64,000 nt of DNA from Nesterenkonia natronophila (lineage in GTDB: Bacteria > Actinomycetota > Actinomycetes > Actinomycetales > Micrococcaceae), in the NCBI RefSeq assembly GCF_003595215.1, contig NZ_QYZP01000002.1, forward strand, positions 682,001 to 746,000, given 5' to 3'. The notes below the pieces were generated by a model. It searched no databases and was not told the DNA's origin. It was given only the letters and a program-made list of their open reading frames with translations. Below, piece after piece: positions 8,082 to 16,419 of the stretch. Position 1 is the stretch's first letter; every line of letters starts with the position of its first letter. Both the position numbers and the translations under genes were made by a program.

Positions 8082-8602
8082 CCGACCAGCAGGCCAGCTC
8101 GAACGTGACGTTGGGTGAGCCTCCGCCACGTCCGCAGAAGAATGTCCGCCGACTTTACGGGACCCCCGCACAGATCCGAAGTGGCTTGACGTTCTATCGA
8201 GTGATGGCTTTCATCACTGGCATCTTCCTGCTGATCATGGTCGCCAAGATTCTCATCAGCGGTTCCCTTTTCGGGTGGACATTCTGGGACGGTTACGAGC
8301 TGTACCTCGGTGGCACCACTGTCGACGGAACCTCCAACATCATCGGCTTCTACCCAGCCGAATCCCTACAGGATGCGCGGTCCACTTCGACCTTGATCGC
8401 TCAGGCCCACGGTGTGGCGTACGTGGTCTACCTCGTTGCAGGCTTCCGACTGTGGTACATGCTTCGTTGGGGGGCGGGACGTTTGGCACTGATCATCAGT
8501 GGAGGTCTCGTGCCGTTCTTCAGCTTCTTTGTGGAGCGGAAAGTGGTCGGCTTTGTCGGAAGCGACCTAGCGGGCAGCTCCGCTGCGGCGCCGCGCTACT
8601 GA
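8078..8602 (+). CDS. DUF3817 family membrane protein
   Basis: A 174-residue membrane protein with about three helices: FYRVMAFITGIFLLIMVAKIL, then a segment around AHGVAYVVYLVAGFRLW, and a C-terminal one near LALIISGGLVPFFSFFVERKV. The AHG...YL pattern and the terminal FFVER are characteristic of DUF3817, which is often found beside cytochrome oxidase assembly genes. The function is unknown. The start overlaps the SURF1 stop (ATGA), so the pair is probably cotranscribed and coupled. Confidence 0.85.
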   Translation: MTDQQASSNVTLGEPPPRPQKNVRRLYGTPAQIRSGLTFYRVMAFITGIFLLIMVAKILISGSLFGWTFWDGYELYLGGTTVDGTSNIIGFYPAESLQDARSTSTLIAQAHGVAYVVYLVAGFRLWYMLRWGAGRLALIISGGLVPFFSFFVERKVVGFVGSDLAGSSAAAPRY

Positions 8603-8644
8603 CCCCATACAATCGTCGGTTCCCTATGGTGAGACAACCGGCGC

Positions 8645-9100
8645 TCATTCCTCGAGGCTGCCGATCTCAAACTCGGAGAGCTCACCTTCAGGTCTCTCCT
8701 GGCCACCGTGCTGCCTGTCGAAGGCATCAGTTGCGTCGGTTCCGCACAGTTGTTCGATGCGTCCGGGGCCGCCTGGATGTTGGTCGATCCAACCCGTGAG
8801 GTCGTAGACGGTGTTGTCCATCACTGCCCAGCACGATTCTTGAGTGTCGTTCTCAGCTACTTCTTCCATGCTGAAGACATCGCTTTCGGAGTCCGCCTCT
8901 TGTCTCTCAGGCTCTGTCGCCGCATCATCGCTGTTTGAATCGGGGCTGGCGTCCTCTGCAGTCTGCTCATTCTCCGGGCTCTCGGTGGCCTCTTCGGGAG
9001 CATCATCGTTTCCGCAGGCGGTGGTGAGGAGAAGGCCTGCGACGGCCAGCGAGGCCAGGAGCGCCTGGTTCCAGGTCCGCTGGGTAAACATAATGTGCAT
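8645..9100 (-). CDS. Lipoprotein with cytochrome b5-like haem-binding domain
   Basis: A 151-residue protein with a lipoprotein signal peptide (hydrophobic stretch LLASLAVAGLLL, then TTAC with lipidation Cys29), an acidic Ser/Glu/Asp-rich spacer of about 50 residues, and a C-terminal cytochrome b5-type domain. That domain has VYDLTGWIDQHPGG with axial-ligand candidate H108, and a second candidate H131 in FDRQHGG. C90 and C119 could form a disulfide on the outer face. The inferred role is extracytoplasmic electron transfer or haem binding. The ATG at 9100 is chosen because a GGAG lies 9 bases upstream; TTG at 9118 would precede that site. It is divergent from guaA. Confidence 0.85.
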   Translation of the reverse strand: MHIMFTQRTWNQALLASLAVAGLLLTTACGNDDAPEEATESPENEQTAEDASPDSNSDDAATEPERQEADSESDVFSMEEVAENDTQESCWAVMDNTVYDLTGWIDQHPGGPGRIEQLCGTDATDAFDRQHGGQERPEGELSEFEIGSLEE

Positions 9101-9169
9101 GCGCGAGCGCTCCTTCAAGAAATGCGTCTGTTCCTACCGATGGTATAACTGCGGGGATTGCTGGGGTCA

Positions 9170-9188
9170 GCACCTCCCGGGCAGGTGC
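9170..9188. promoter_or_regulatory. Inverted repeat at the -35 region of guaA
   Basis: GCACCT-N7-AGGTGC is a perfect 6-bp dyad. The guaA -10 (TAAGAT, 9197-9202) places its -35 inside this dyad, so it could be an operator. No regulator is known, and a chance GC-rich dyad cannot be excluded. Confidence 0.3.
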
Positions 9189-9208
9189 GCACCGACTAAG
9201 ATAGTCAG

Positions 9209-10810
9209 GTGACTTCTGATACCCCTGCAGCAGAACGCCCGGACCACACCGCCCAGACCGTGCTGGTGGTCGACTACGGCGCTCAGTATGCGCAACTGAT
9301 CGCCCGGCGGGTTCGTGAGGCACGGGTCTACTCGGAGGTCGTCCCGCACACCCTCTCCGCAGCCGAAATTCTGGGCCGCCGACCCGCAGCGGTGATTCTT
9401 TCCGGCGGTCCGTCGAGTGTATACGCTGAGGGCGCCCCTGCAGTGGAGCGGGACCTGTTCGAAGCCGGCGTCCCGGTTCTGGGCATCTGCTACGGGTTTC
9501 AAGCTATGGCGCACGCCTTGGGTGGAGAGGTGACCCGGACGGGTCAGCGTGAATACGGCAAGACCGAAGTCCGGTCTACTACTGCCCCGCACGGACTGCT
9601 GGACGGGACCGATCGAGTCCAGACCACCTGGATGAGCCACGGCGATGCAGTGACCGCCGCCCCGGAAGGGTTCGAGGTCCTGGCAGTTTCTGAGGCCGCA
9701 CCCGTGGCCTGCTTCGCCGACGAGGAGCGCCAGCTCTACGGCGTCCAGTGGCATCCCGAGGTCAAGCACTCACCCCAAGGTCAGCGGGTCATCGAGAACT
9801 TCCTCTACGGCGGAGCGGGGCTGACCCCCGAATGGACCACCGGAAGCATTGTCGAGGAACAGGTTGCCGCCATCCGAGCGCAGGTCGGAGACGCTCAGGC
9901 CATCTGCGGACTCTCCGGAGGTGTCGACTCCGCGGTAGCTGCGGCGCTAGTGCAGAAGGCTATCGGCGATCAGCTGACCTGCGTGTTCGTTGACCACGGC
10001 CTGATGCGTGAGGGTGAGGCCGACCAAGTGGAGCGCGACTTCGTTGCAGCCACGGGAGCCAAGCTGCATGTGGCTGATGAGAAGAAGCGGTTCCTGTTGG
10101 CGCTGGCTGGGGTGACCGACCCGGAGGAGAAGCGAAAGATCATTGGGCGCGAATTCATTCGCGCTTTCGAAGAAGCTGAGCGCAATATCCTGGAGGAGGC
10201 GCAGGCGGAGGGCGCTTCGGTCGAATTCCTGGTCCAGGGCACGCTCTACCCCGACGTTGTCGAATCCGGCGGCGGCGAAGGAGCGGCCAACATTAAGTCC
10301 CATCACAATGTGGGAGGGCTTCCCGAAGACCTGGAATTCCAACTGGTGGAGCCGCTCCGGGCCCTATTCAAAGACGAGGTGCGTGCCGTCGGGGCCGAAC
10401 TGGGTCTTCCACCAGAGATCGTCCAGCGCCATCCGTTCCCCGGTCCCGGACTGGGCATCCGCATCATCGGCGAGGTGACCGAGCGCAACTTGGAGGTGCT
10501 GCGCGCGGCCGATGCAATCGCCCGTGAGGAGCTCACCACATCTGGTCTGGACGCCGAAGTGTGGCAGATGCCGGTGGTGCTGCTGGCCGATGTGCGAAGT
10601 GTGGGCGTGCAGGGCGACGGGCGCACCTACGGGCACCCGATCGTGCTGCGACCAGTCAGCTCTGAAGATGCGATGACAGCTGACTGGTCACGGCTGCCCT
10701 ACGATCTGCTGGCCACCATCTCAAACCGCATCACCAATGAAGTCGAAGAGGTCAATCGGGTAACCCTCGATGTGACCTCGAAACCGCCAGGGACGATCGA
10801 GTGGGAGTAA
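9209..10810 (+). CDS. guaA: GMP synthase (glutamine-hydrolysing)
   Basis: Converts XMP to GMP with ATP and glutamine in the cytosol, the last step of guanine nucleotide synthesis. The N-terminal class I glutamine amidotransferase domain has catalytic Cys94 in GICYGFQ and the His/Glu pair in QWHPEVKHS. The ATP pyrophosphatase domain has the PP-loop [10 protein letters not shown], and the C terminus ends with the GMP_synt_C signature KPPGTIEWE. Length (533) is normal. The GTG start lies 6 bases after TAAGAT with no Shine-Dalgarno sequence, so the mRNA is probably leaderless. Confidence 0.97.
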   Translation: MTSDTPAAERPDHTAQTVLVVDYGAQYAQLIARRVREARVYSEVVPHTLSAAEILGRRPAAVILSGGPSSVYAEGAPAVERDLFEAGVPVLGICYGFQAMAHALGGEVTRTGQREYGKTEVRSTTAPHGLLDGTDRVQTTWMSHGDAVTAAPEGFEVLAVSEAAPVACFADEERQLYGVQWHPEVKHSPQGQRVIENFLYGGAGLTPEWTTGSIVEEQVAAIRAQVGDAQAICGLSGGVDSAVAAALVQKAIGDQLTCVFVDHGLMREGEADQVERDFVAATGAKLHVADEKKRFLLALAGVTDPEEKRKIIGREFIRAFEEAERNILEEAQAEGASVEFLVQGTLYPDVVESGGGEGAANIKSHHNVGGLPEDLEFQLVEPLRALFKDEVRAVGAELGLPPEIVQRHPFPGPGLGIRIIGEVTERNLEVLRAADAIAREELTTSGLDAEVWQMPVVLLADVRSVGVQGDGRTYGHPIVLRPVSSEDAMTADWSRLPYDLLATISNRITNEVEEVNRVTLDVTSKPPGTIEWE

Positions 10811-10854
10811 CGGTAATCTGCGTTCCAGACCTGTAAGTGTTGTGGAGGGAACCG

Positions 10855-13800
10855 GTGCCAGAGAATACGTCAGCCTCTTCCGCGGAGTCTCCTATCCACG
10901 AGGATTTCGAGCACGACGACGAAGTGGCGTCGACTCCTGCTGCGAAACCGCTGGAATCAGCCGCGGAGGAAAACACCCACCAGACCGCTCCGATTCTTAC
11001 CTGGATCGAATCCCAGGGCACCGGGACGGAGAACGACACTATGCTGCGCTTCACTCCAAGCCAGCACAACGCCGTGGACCTGACAGAAGCCAATGCCTCC
11101 GGGTTGATGCAGCTTTTCGGGGGCCGCCGCACCCGCCTCTCGACCCTGCTCAATGACCCTGGCGTTCTAGAGCCTGGCCTCAAAGCGGCCGCAAATATCC
11201 GCAGTAAGGTCCGGGAGCTCTCCGAAGAGCGCGGGATCGAGGTCGGATACCTCGCGGCGGGCATCGCATCTTGGACGGAGGCCACCGCTGCAGGTGTTGA
11301 GTCGTTCACCGCACCGGTGATGCTCGTTCCGATCAGTCTGCGCAGCAGGAGTGAGACCCACACCGGGGCCACGGACTACGAACTGCAGTTTTCGGCACCG
11401 GCTGGTCTCAACCCTGCGCTGCGTCGTCACCTTGAGCAGGTCCACAACGTGGCCCTAGATCCGCAGGTATTCCACCAGGCCGGTTACGTCACCGCCCGGT
11501 TCGATCCAGCACGTACCGCCGACCTATTGTCCAAAGTGGTCGCGGCCGCCGCAGGGTCCGCCTCGGAGGCGCCCTTGGAGAGTCTCCAAGTGTGGAAGCA
11601 GCTCTACATCTCGACCTTCGCCGACCTGGCAGATCTGGGGAACCCCGCCGCCCTGAACTTGGAGCATCCCTTACTGAAGCATCTCGCAGAGGGTGAGCGG
11701 TTGAACCAGGACGAGGCGATCGCTGTGGCCGCAGGACTCGAGTCGGTCGACGAACGCTCCCCAGGTGCCGAACGACTGGTTTGTGATGCTGATCAGGACC
11801 AGCAGCGAGCCCTCGACGCTGTTGTCTCCGGAGTATCAACCGTGATATCGACGCCGCCGGGTACCGGTCAGACGCAGACCGCCGTCAACGCAGTAGCCGG
11901 TCTGGCATGGTCCGGTAAGCGTATCCTTGTGGTCGCTGAGCGCTCAGACACGCTGACCGAGTTCAGTGAGCGACTCTCGGCAGCCAAGGCTGGCACGTTG
12001 GCAGTCAATGTGAGCGCGTCGTCGTCGCCCCAGGAGATCAAAGCCCAAATAGTCCGGGCCATCAAGCGCGCCGAGCGGGCAGAGCCGCCTCGACTCGGGG
12101 AACTGCACCGCCGACTCGCTCAGCGTCGGCACGAACTGCGAGACCACGTGACCAGTCTCCACAAGGTTCGTCAACGGTGGCGCTGCTCACCGTATCAGGC
12201 CATGCAGGCCCTCGCTGCGCTGATCAGCCTGAGCCCGGCCCCCAGCACGGGTGTGCGGCTGAAGCGCTCAGTCTTGGACAACACCGTGGACCGATCTGCC
12301 ATCGCAGTGAAGCTCAAGCGGATCGCGGAGCTGGGAGAGTTCTCCGCTGAGATGCGCAACAGCCCCTGGTTCGGAGCCAAGCTCTCCAACCGGCAGGAGA
12401 CACTGGACGCCCAAGTCCTGGTGAATCAGTTGCACGCCGAACTGCCCGACCTCTGGGAAAAGATCGAGGTGGCGTGCCGATCTGCGAAGGTCACACCCGG
12501 TGAGAATTTCGCAGAGTGGCATTCACAGGTTCTCCTTTTCCAGCGTGTGCAGGAGTCGCTGGGACGCTTCAGCAGTGACATTTACGCCCGCGACGTCGAC
12601 GACCTGATCGCTGCCACGGCCCCAGGGTGGTGGCGTCGGCAGAACAATGTTGAGATGAGCTCTATGGCCCGTTCGCGGTTGCGCCGCGTGGCCAAGGAGT
12701 ACATTCGTCCTGGCGTGTCCATCAATGACCTGCACGGGTCGCTGGTGGATGTTCAGTCTGAGCGGGAAGAGTGGGCCACTTGGGCATCGGACAACCAGCG
12801 GGGAGAGACTTCACTGCCACAGGTGCCCAAGAATTTGGATGCCTTAGTTGATCGAGTGGGCCAGGTTCAGACCAGGCTGGAGAAACTCGTCTCCGTGCTG
12901 GTCCCTATGGACGACCAAGGGGCGACGCTGTTCGACGTCCCCGTGGACACTCTCTTCGCCACCGCGCAAGCGTTGGCCGAGGACGAGCGTTCGCTGCAGA
13001 CCCTGCCTGAACGCACCCTGTTGGCGGAACAGCTTCGCGAGCAGGGATTTGATGATTTGTTGGCGGATCTCGCTGAGCGCGAGGTTCCAGCCACCCAGGT
13101 GGCCGATGAGTTGGAGCTTGCTTGGTGGCAGTCAGCTCTGGAAGCGATGATTTCCGGGGATGAGTACCTCGCCATGACCTCCGGGGAGAATCTGCGCACT
13201 ATCGAGTCCGAATTCCGCGCGGCCGACTCCGCCCATATCGCCTCCGGGGCGCAGCGTCTGAACCACACTCTGGCGGTGAAGTGGAAATCTGCGGTGGAGT
13301 CGCACCCCGAGGCTGCGGGCCACCTGCGAAGCCTGCTGCGCGAAGCCGAACCCACCGTGGCTGACATGGAGTCCATTGACGTCGAACTGAGTCAACCGTT
13401 GGTTCCCATATGGGCCACGTCACCGTTGGGGTTGGCAGCACACTTCCCAGCGGCCGGAAACGAGCCACGTTTCGACGCCGTCGTTCTCCTCGACGCAGAG
13501 ACCCTTGCTGTTCCTGCGGCGTTGGGCGCGATCTCCCGGGCCCGGCAAGTGGTGGCATTCGGTGATCCTGCAAGCGGGGCGCCAAAGCCAATGATCGTTT
13601 CGGCAGACCCGATTGCGCGCGAAGCCGAGTCCCAGGTACCTGAGTCCAGCTACGCTGAGCTGGCTCGCATCCTGCCCGAGTATTCACTTCGCCACGTCCA
13701 CCGTGGCGTGGACCAGGAGCTGACACAGCTGCTTGCGGAGGCACGCTACGATGGCACGCTCGTGCGGCTTCCCGACGCATCCCAACTGACCGGACAGGGC

Positions 13801-14859
13801 AGGCGCCTGCGGGTAGAAAAGGTTCAGGGGACCGGGGCTCGAGAACCGGTGGAGTCTCCGACGGCGGAGGTCAACCGGGTAGTGGACCTCGTCTTTGAGC
13901 ACGTACGCGCTCACCGGAACCGCTCGTTGGCTGTGGTCACCGGGTCCGAGTGGCACGCCAAGCGAGTCGCCGATGCCATTCGGCTGCACCTTGCCAACCA
14001 TCCGTGGGCAGCCCCATTCTTCGAACACGGTGCAGCCGGGGTTCCTGGCGGTTCCGGTGCTGGTGCCGCAGGTGTAGGGACTGGGGAGAAGTTTGTGGTA
14101 GCCCCGGTGGAGCGGGCTCACGGGATCGTCCGAGACGATGTCATCCTCTCCATCGGGTTTGGCCGGAGTGTGAAGGGCCAACCCGCGCACGAATTCGGTG
14201 AGCTTTCCGGCCCTCGCGGCCAGGAGTATTTCACGCAGGCCGTCACTCGGGCTCGCGGGGGCCTGACTGTTGTCAGTTCTATCGGACCTGAGGACCTGGA
14301 TCGGAGCATGCTTGACCCGGGCGGGACCCTTGTCCACGACCTGTTGCAGCTCGGCACCGCCGGCCTGTCAAATCCTTCGGGTTCTGCGGAGCTGGAAGAC
14401 CCGCTGGTGCTTGACCTGGTGGACCGGATCCGGGCACGTGGAGGACGAGTCGAAGATGGCTTCAGAGGCACGCTGGATCTGGCCGCCTGCCCACGCCGGA
14501 TTGCACCGGAAAGCCCGGTCACTCCCGTGGCCATGGTCTCTGACGGCACGCAGCGTTACGCCGAACTGTCGGTGCGTGAGCGTTCGCGCCTGCGCCCGGA
14601 ACGCTTCGCTGACCTGGGATGGCACTATATGGTGCTGTGGACGATCGAAGTCTTCAGCGATCCAGGATCGACCACCGAAATGGTAGCGCAGAAGGTGGGA
14701 CTCGGTTCCGGCCCCGAATTCGCCCAATACGGCCGCGGTGTGCTCTCCCACGCCACAGGCCCGGTGCGATTCGGCGGCGCTGCCGATGCCGAGGATGAAG
14801 ATTCGCACCGGCGCAATAAGCTGTGGCCCTCGCCTCAGGAGCGCAGACGTTCGTCATGA
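10855..14859 (+). CDS. Large SF1 helicase-like protein with degenerate ATPase and nuclease-like motifs
   Basis: A 1334-residue protein downstream of guaA. It has a superfamily I helicase-like plan, with a Walker A region at about residues 332-342 (PPGTGQTQT), a motif II region at 880-882 and a motif VI-like YFTQAVTRAR near 1125. The invariant Walker A Lys is Gln339, and the DE pair of motif II is Asp880-Ala881, so ATP hydrolysis looks lost. The C-terminal part (about 1220-1280) resembles a very-short-patch-repair-type nuclease domain (RSRLRPERFADLGW then FSDPG), but the usual acidic residue before DG is Ser1229. GTG 10855 has a strong GGAGGG 4 to 5 bases upstream. It overlaps the next gene by ATGA. 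The role is unknown; it may be a structural or regulatory nucleic-acid-binding protein. Confidence 0.7.
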   Translation: MPENTSASSAESPIHEDFEHDDEVASTPAAKPLESAAEENTHQTAPILTWIESQGTGTENDTMLRFTPSQHNAVDLTEANASGLMQLFGGRRTRLSTLLNDPGVLEPGLKAAANIRSKVRELSEERGIEVGYLAAGIASWTEATAAGVESFTAPVMLVPISLRSRSETHTGATDYELQFSAPAGLNPALRRHLEQVHNVALDPQVFHQAGYVTARFDPARTADLLSKVVAAAAGSASEAPLESLQVWKQLYISTFADLADLGNPAALNLEHPLLKHLAEGERLNQDEAIAVAAGLESVDERSPGAERLVCDADQDQQRALDAVVSGVSTVISTPPGTGQTQTAVNAVAGLAWSGKRILVVAERSDTLTEFSERLSAAKAGTLAVNVSASSSPQEIKAQIVRAIKRAERAEPPRLGELHRRLAQRRHELRDHVTSLHKVRQRWRCSPYQAMQALAALISLSPAPSTGVRLKRSVLDNTVDRSAIAVKLKRIAELGEFSAEMRNSPWFGAKLSNRQETLDAQVLVNQLHAELPDLWEKIEVACRSAKVTPGENFAEWHSQVLLFQRVQESLGRFSSDIYARDVDDLIAATAPGWWRRQNNVEMSSMARSRLRRVAKEYIRPGVSINDLHGSLVDVQSEREEWATWASDNQRGETSLPQVPKNLDALVDRVGQVQTRLEKLVSVLVPMDDQGATLFDVPVDTLFATAQALAEDERSLQTLPERTLLAEQLREQGFDDLLADLAEREVPATQVADELELAWWQSALEAMISGDEYLAMTSGENLRTIESEFRAADSAHIASGAQRLNHTLAVKWKSAVESHPEAAGHLRSLLREAEPTVADMESIDVELSQPLVPIWATSPLGLAAHFPAAGNEPRFDAVVLLDAETLAVPAALGAISRARQVVAFGDPASGAPKPMIVSADPIAREAESQVPESSYAELARILPEYSLRHVHRGVDQELTQLLAEARYDGTLVRLPDASQLTGQGRRLRVEKVQGTGAREPVESPTAEVNRVVDLVFEHVRAHRNRSLAVVTGSEWHAKRVADAIRLHLANHPWAAPFFEHGAAGVPGGSGAGAAGVGTGEKFVVAPVERAHGIVRDDVILSIGFGRSVKGQPAHEFGELSGPRGQEYFTQAVTRARGGLTVVSSIGPEDLDRSMLDPGGTLVHDLLQLGTAGLSNPSGSAELEDPLVLDLVDRIRARGGRVEDGFRGTLDLAACPRRIAPESPVTPVAMVSDGTQRYAELSVRERSRLRPERFADLGWHYMVLWTIEVFSDPGSTTEMVAQKVGLGSGPEFAQYGRGVLSHATGPVRFGGAADAEDEDSHRRNKLWPSPQERRRSS

Positions 14860-15068
14860 ACAGTCGTAAGAGCACTTCGGAGGCCCCGAAGGAGACCGGT
14901 GGCCGGAAGAACCGGCGAGTCACCGCACCCGGAACCTCCGGTCAGTCCGAGGAGACCGAATCCGAGGCCTATGACCCGTTGAGCAGTGAGCGGACCCAAG
15001 CGGAGGATGGGACGGAGCAGCGAGCGAAGTGGTTGAGATCTCAGAAGCCCCCGCACTGGGGTCACTGA
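14856..15068 (+). CDS. Small conserved hydrophilic protein, function unknown
   Basis: A 70-residue, highly charged and Ser/Thr/Glu-rich protein ending WLRSQKPPHWGH. The C-terminal WL..Q.PPHWG ending looks like a conserved short linear motif, while the rest is low complexity. Its ATG overlaps the stop of the large helicase-like gene (ATGA), so it is translationally coupled and may act with it. No domain is recognised. Confidence 0.65.
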   Translation: MNSRKSTSEAPKETGGRKNRRVTAPGTSGQSEETESEAYDPLSSERTQAEDGTEQRAKWLRSQKPPHWGH

Positions 15069-15170
15069 ACCACTCAGCGTTCTCCACACAGCGCGAGCCG
15101 CCCTGCCCGCCACTCCGAGTGCGCCACAGCGATCCGATCAGCAAGGACCTCCAGCAACCCCTCTTGCAGT

Positions 15171-16019
15171 ATGGGCGGTATGAGAAGCGAAAAGCTCCTG
15201 CTCCCGGCACCGCGGAGAGGGCGCCGCAGGCCCCCGCCGACCTCGAATCTGTCCGTAGACCCAAGCTCTGGAAGCGTGAAGTCTGTCCCGTTCCTGCCGG
15301 CGAGGCCCAGAGCTGAGCGGAGGCGGCAGCGGGCGCTAAATTCCACGGCGAACAAACCCCCAAAGGTTCGGCGGAGGCTGCACCGCGGGGGAGTTCTGCG
15401 TTTGGTTCGACGGTTCCGCGTCGTGGTGGCCCTCATGCTGGCGCTCTGCGCTGGCGCCGCTGCCCTCCTGGCCGGGGAGCATTCGGGAGTCGAGCAGGTC
15501 AATGTGGTGAGAGTGACCCATGACGTGGTCGCAGGAGAGGTGCTGCACGCCACTTCGCTGGAGCAGACAGAGGTTGATGCAGCTGCTGTTCCGTCCAACT
15601 ACGAAGCAGAGCTCCAGGAGATGCTCGGCCAGACATCGGCCGTGGCGCTGCCGGCAGGAGCGGTGGTCCACCACACTCAGCTGGTGGGTCCGGGGCTGCT
15701 GACAGGTCACTCACCTGACACCGTCGCAGTCCCAGTCCGGCCCGCCGATACCGCCCTCATCGGTCTGCTGTCTCCGGGGCAGCGGGTGGACGTGCTGGCT
15801 TCCCCAGAGACTCCTGAAGCAGCAGGGGAGTCTCGCCGAATCGCGGAGGCTGCGCCGGTGATATGGATCCCGCAGGACGAGTCTGAAAACTGGCTGGGCG
15901 CCACCAGCGACTCCCAAGATGTGGTGGTCCTGGCTGTTGATGCTCCGACAGCAGCTCAGCTTGCCGAGGCAACCAGCTCAGGACGACTTCACCTGACCAT
16001 GGTCGGGGGAGCTGACTGA
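15171..16019 (+). CDS. SAF-domain (RcpC/CpaB-like) membrane protein
   Basis: A 282-residue protein with a basic N-terminal region, one membrane helix (FRVVVALMLALCAGAAALLAG, about residues 80-105), and an outside part with a SAF domain (VVRVTHDVVAGEVLHATSLEQTEV) and an RcpC/CpaB-like domain (VAVPVRPADTALIGLLSPGQRVDVLA). CpaB proteins take part in Flp/Tad pilus assembly, but no other pilus gene is nearby, so the role here is open. ATG codons at 15171 and 15180 and a GTG further in are all possible starts; no clear ribosome-binding site was seen. The unusually Arg/Pro-rich N terminus may mean that a later start is used. Confidence 0.7.
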   Translation: MGGMRSEKLLLPAPRRGRRRPPPTSNLSVDPSSGSVKSVPFLPARPRAERRRQRALNSTANKPPKVRRRLHRGGVLRLVRRFRVVVALMLALCAGAAALLAGEHSGVEQVNVVRVTHDVVAGEVLHATSLEQTEVDAAAVPSNYEAELQEMLGQTSAVALPAGAVVHHTQLVGPGLLTGHSPDTVAVPVRPADTALIGLLSPGQRVDVLASPETPEAAGESRRIAEAAPVIWIPQDESENWLGATSDSQDVVVLAVDAPTAAQLAEATSSGRLHLTMVGGAD

Positions 16020-16037
16020 GCACAGCGAGGCCTCGGT

Positions 16038-16364
16038 TCAGCTGGAAGAGGCTGCTGGCGCCTTTGCAGATGAGCTGCCCGAGTCGGCCGAACTGCTGCT
16101 GGGGGAAGCCGATTTTTCCGAACTAGAACCCTCGCTGCTGCTCGCGGAGGACGTGCCTTCTGCCGAAGAGCTGCTGCTGGAGGCAGTCTTGCGCGAATCA
16201 GTCCGGTAGAAGCCTGATCCCTTGAAGGTAACGCCGACATTGCCGAACTTCTTGCGCAGCTGACCCGTGCATTGGGGGCACTCAGTCAGCGAGTTCTCGG
16301 AGAAGGACTGCACAGCGTCAAAGGCGTAGTGGCATTCTTTGCACGCATAAGCGTAGGTAGGCAT
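16038..16364 (-). CDS. FmdB family zinc-ribbon protein
   Basis: A 108-residue protein with an N-terminal FmdB zinc ribbon: MPTYAYACKEC and CPQC supply four Cys (C8, C11, C29, C32) for one zinc ion. The second half is an extreme Ser-rich tail with Ala, Glu and Lys, probably disordered. FmdB proteins were named from putative formamidase regulators, but the general function is not settled. The gene has a textbook promoter: TATAAT at 16415-16410 (minus strand) with a CIRCE operator immediately downstream and an AAGGA about 8 bases before the ATG, so it is probably heat-shock regulated through HrcA. Confidence 0.9.
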   Translation of the reverse strand: MPTYAYACKECHYAFDAVQSFSENSLTECPQCTGQLRKKFGNVGVTFKGSGFYRTDSRKTASSSSSSAEGTSSASSSEGSSSEKSASPSSSSADSGSSSAKAPAASSS

Positions 16365-16383
16365 GACAGCGGTCCTTGAAGGT

Positions 16384-16410
16384 TTGGCACTCTGTAGGTT
16401 CGAGTGCCAA
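16384..16410. promoter_or_regulatory. CIRCE operator (HrcA binding site) upstream of fmdB
   Basis: TTGGCACTC, nine bases, GAGTGCCAA: a perfect 9-bp inverted repeat with the 9-base spacer of the CIRCE element (consensus TTAGCACTC-N9-GAGTGCTAA). It begins at the -10 TATAAT (16415 to 16410, minus strand) and covers the expected transcription start of fmdB, the classical position for repression by HrcA. Confidence 0.88.
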
Positions 16411-16419
16411 TTATAGGGC

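Noticed and set aside
15171..16019. SAF/CpaB-like protein as part of a Flp pilus cluster
   Set aside because: No prepilin, secretion ATPase, TadB/TadC or prepilin peptidase gene lies in the window.
16384..16410. The inverted repeat before fmdB read as a terminator of the 5-formyl-THF cyclo-ligase gene
   Set aside because: Sequence, 9-base spacer and overlap with TATAAT fit the CIRCE operator exactly, and there is no T tract.
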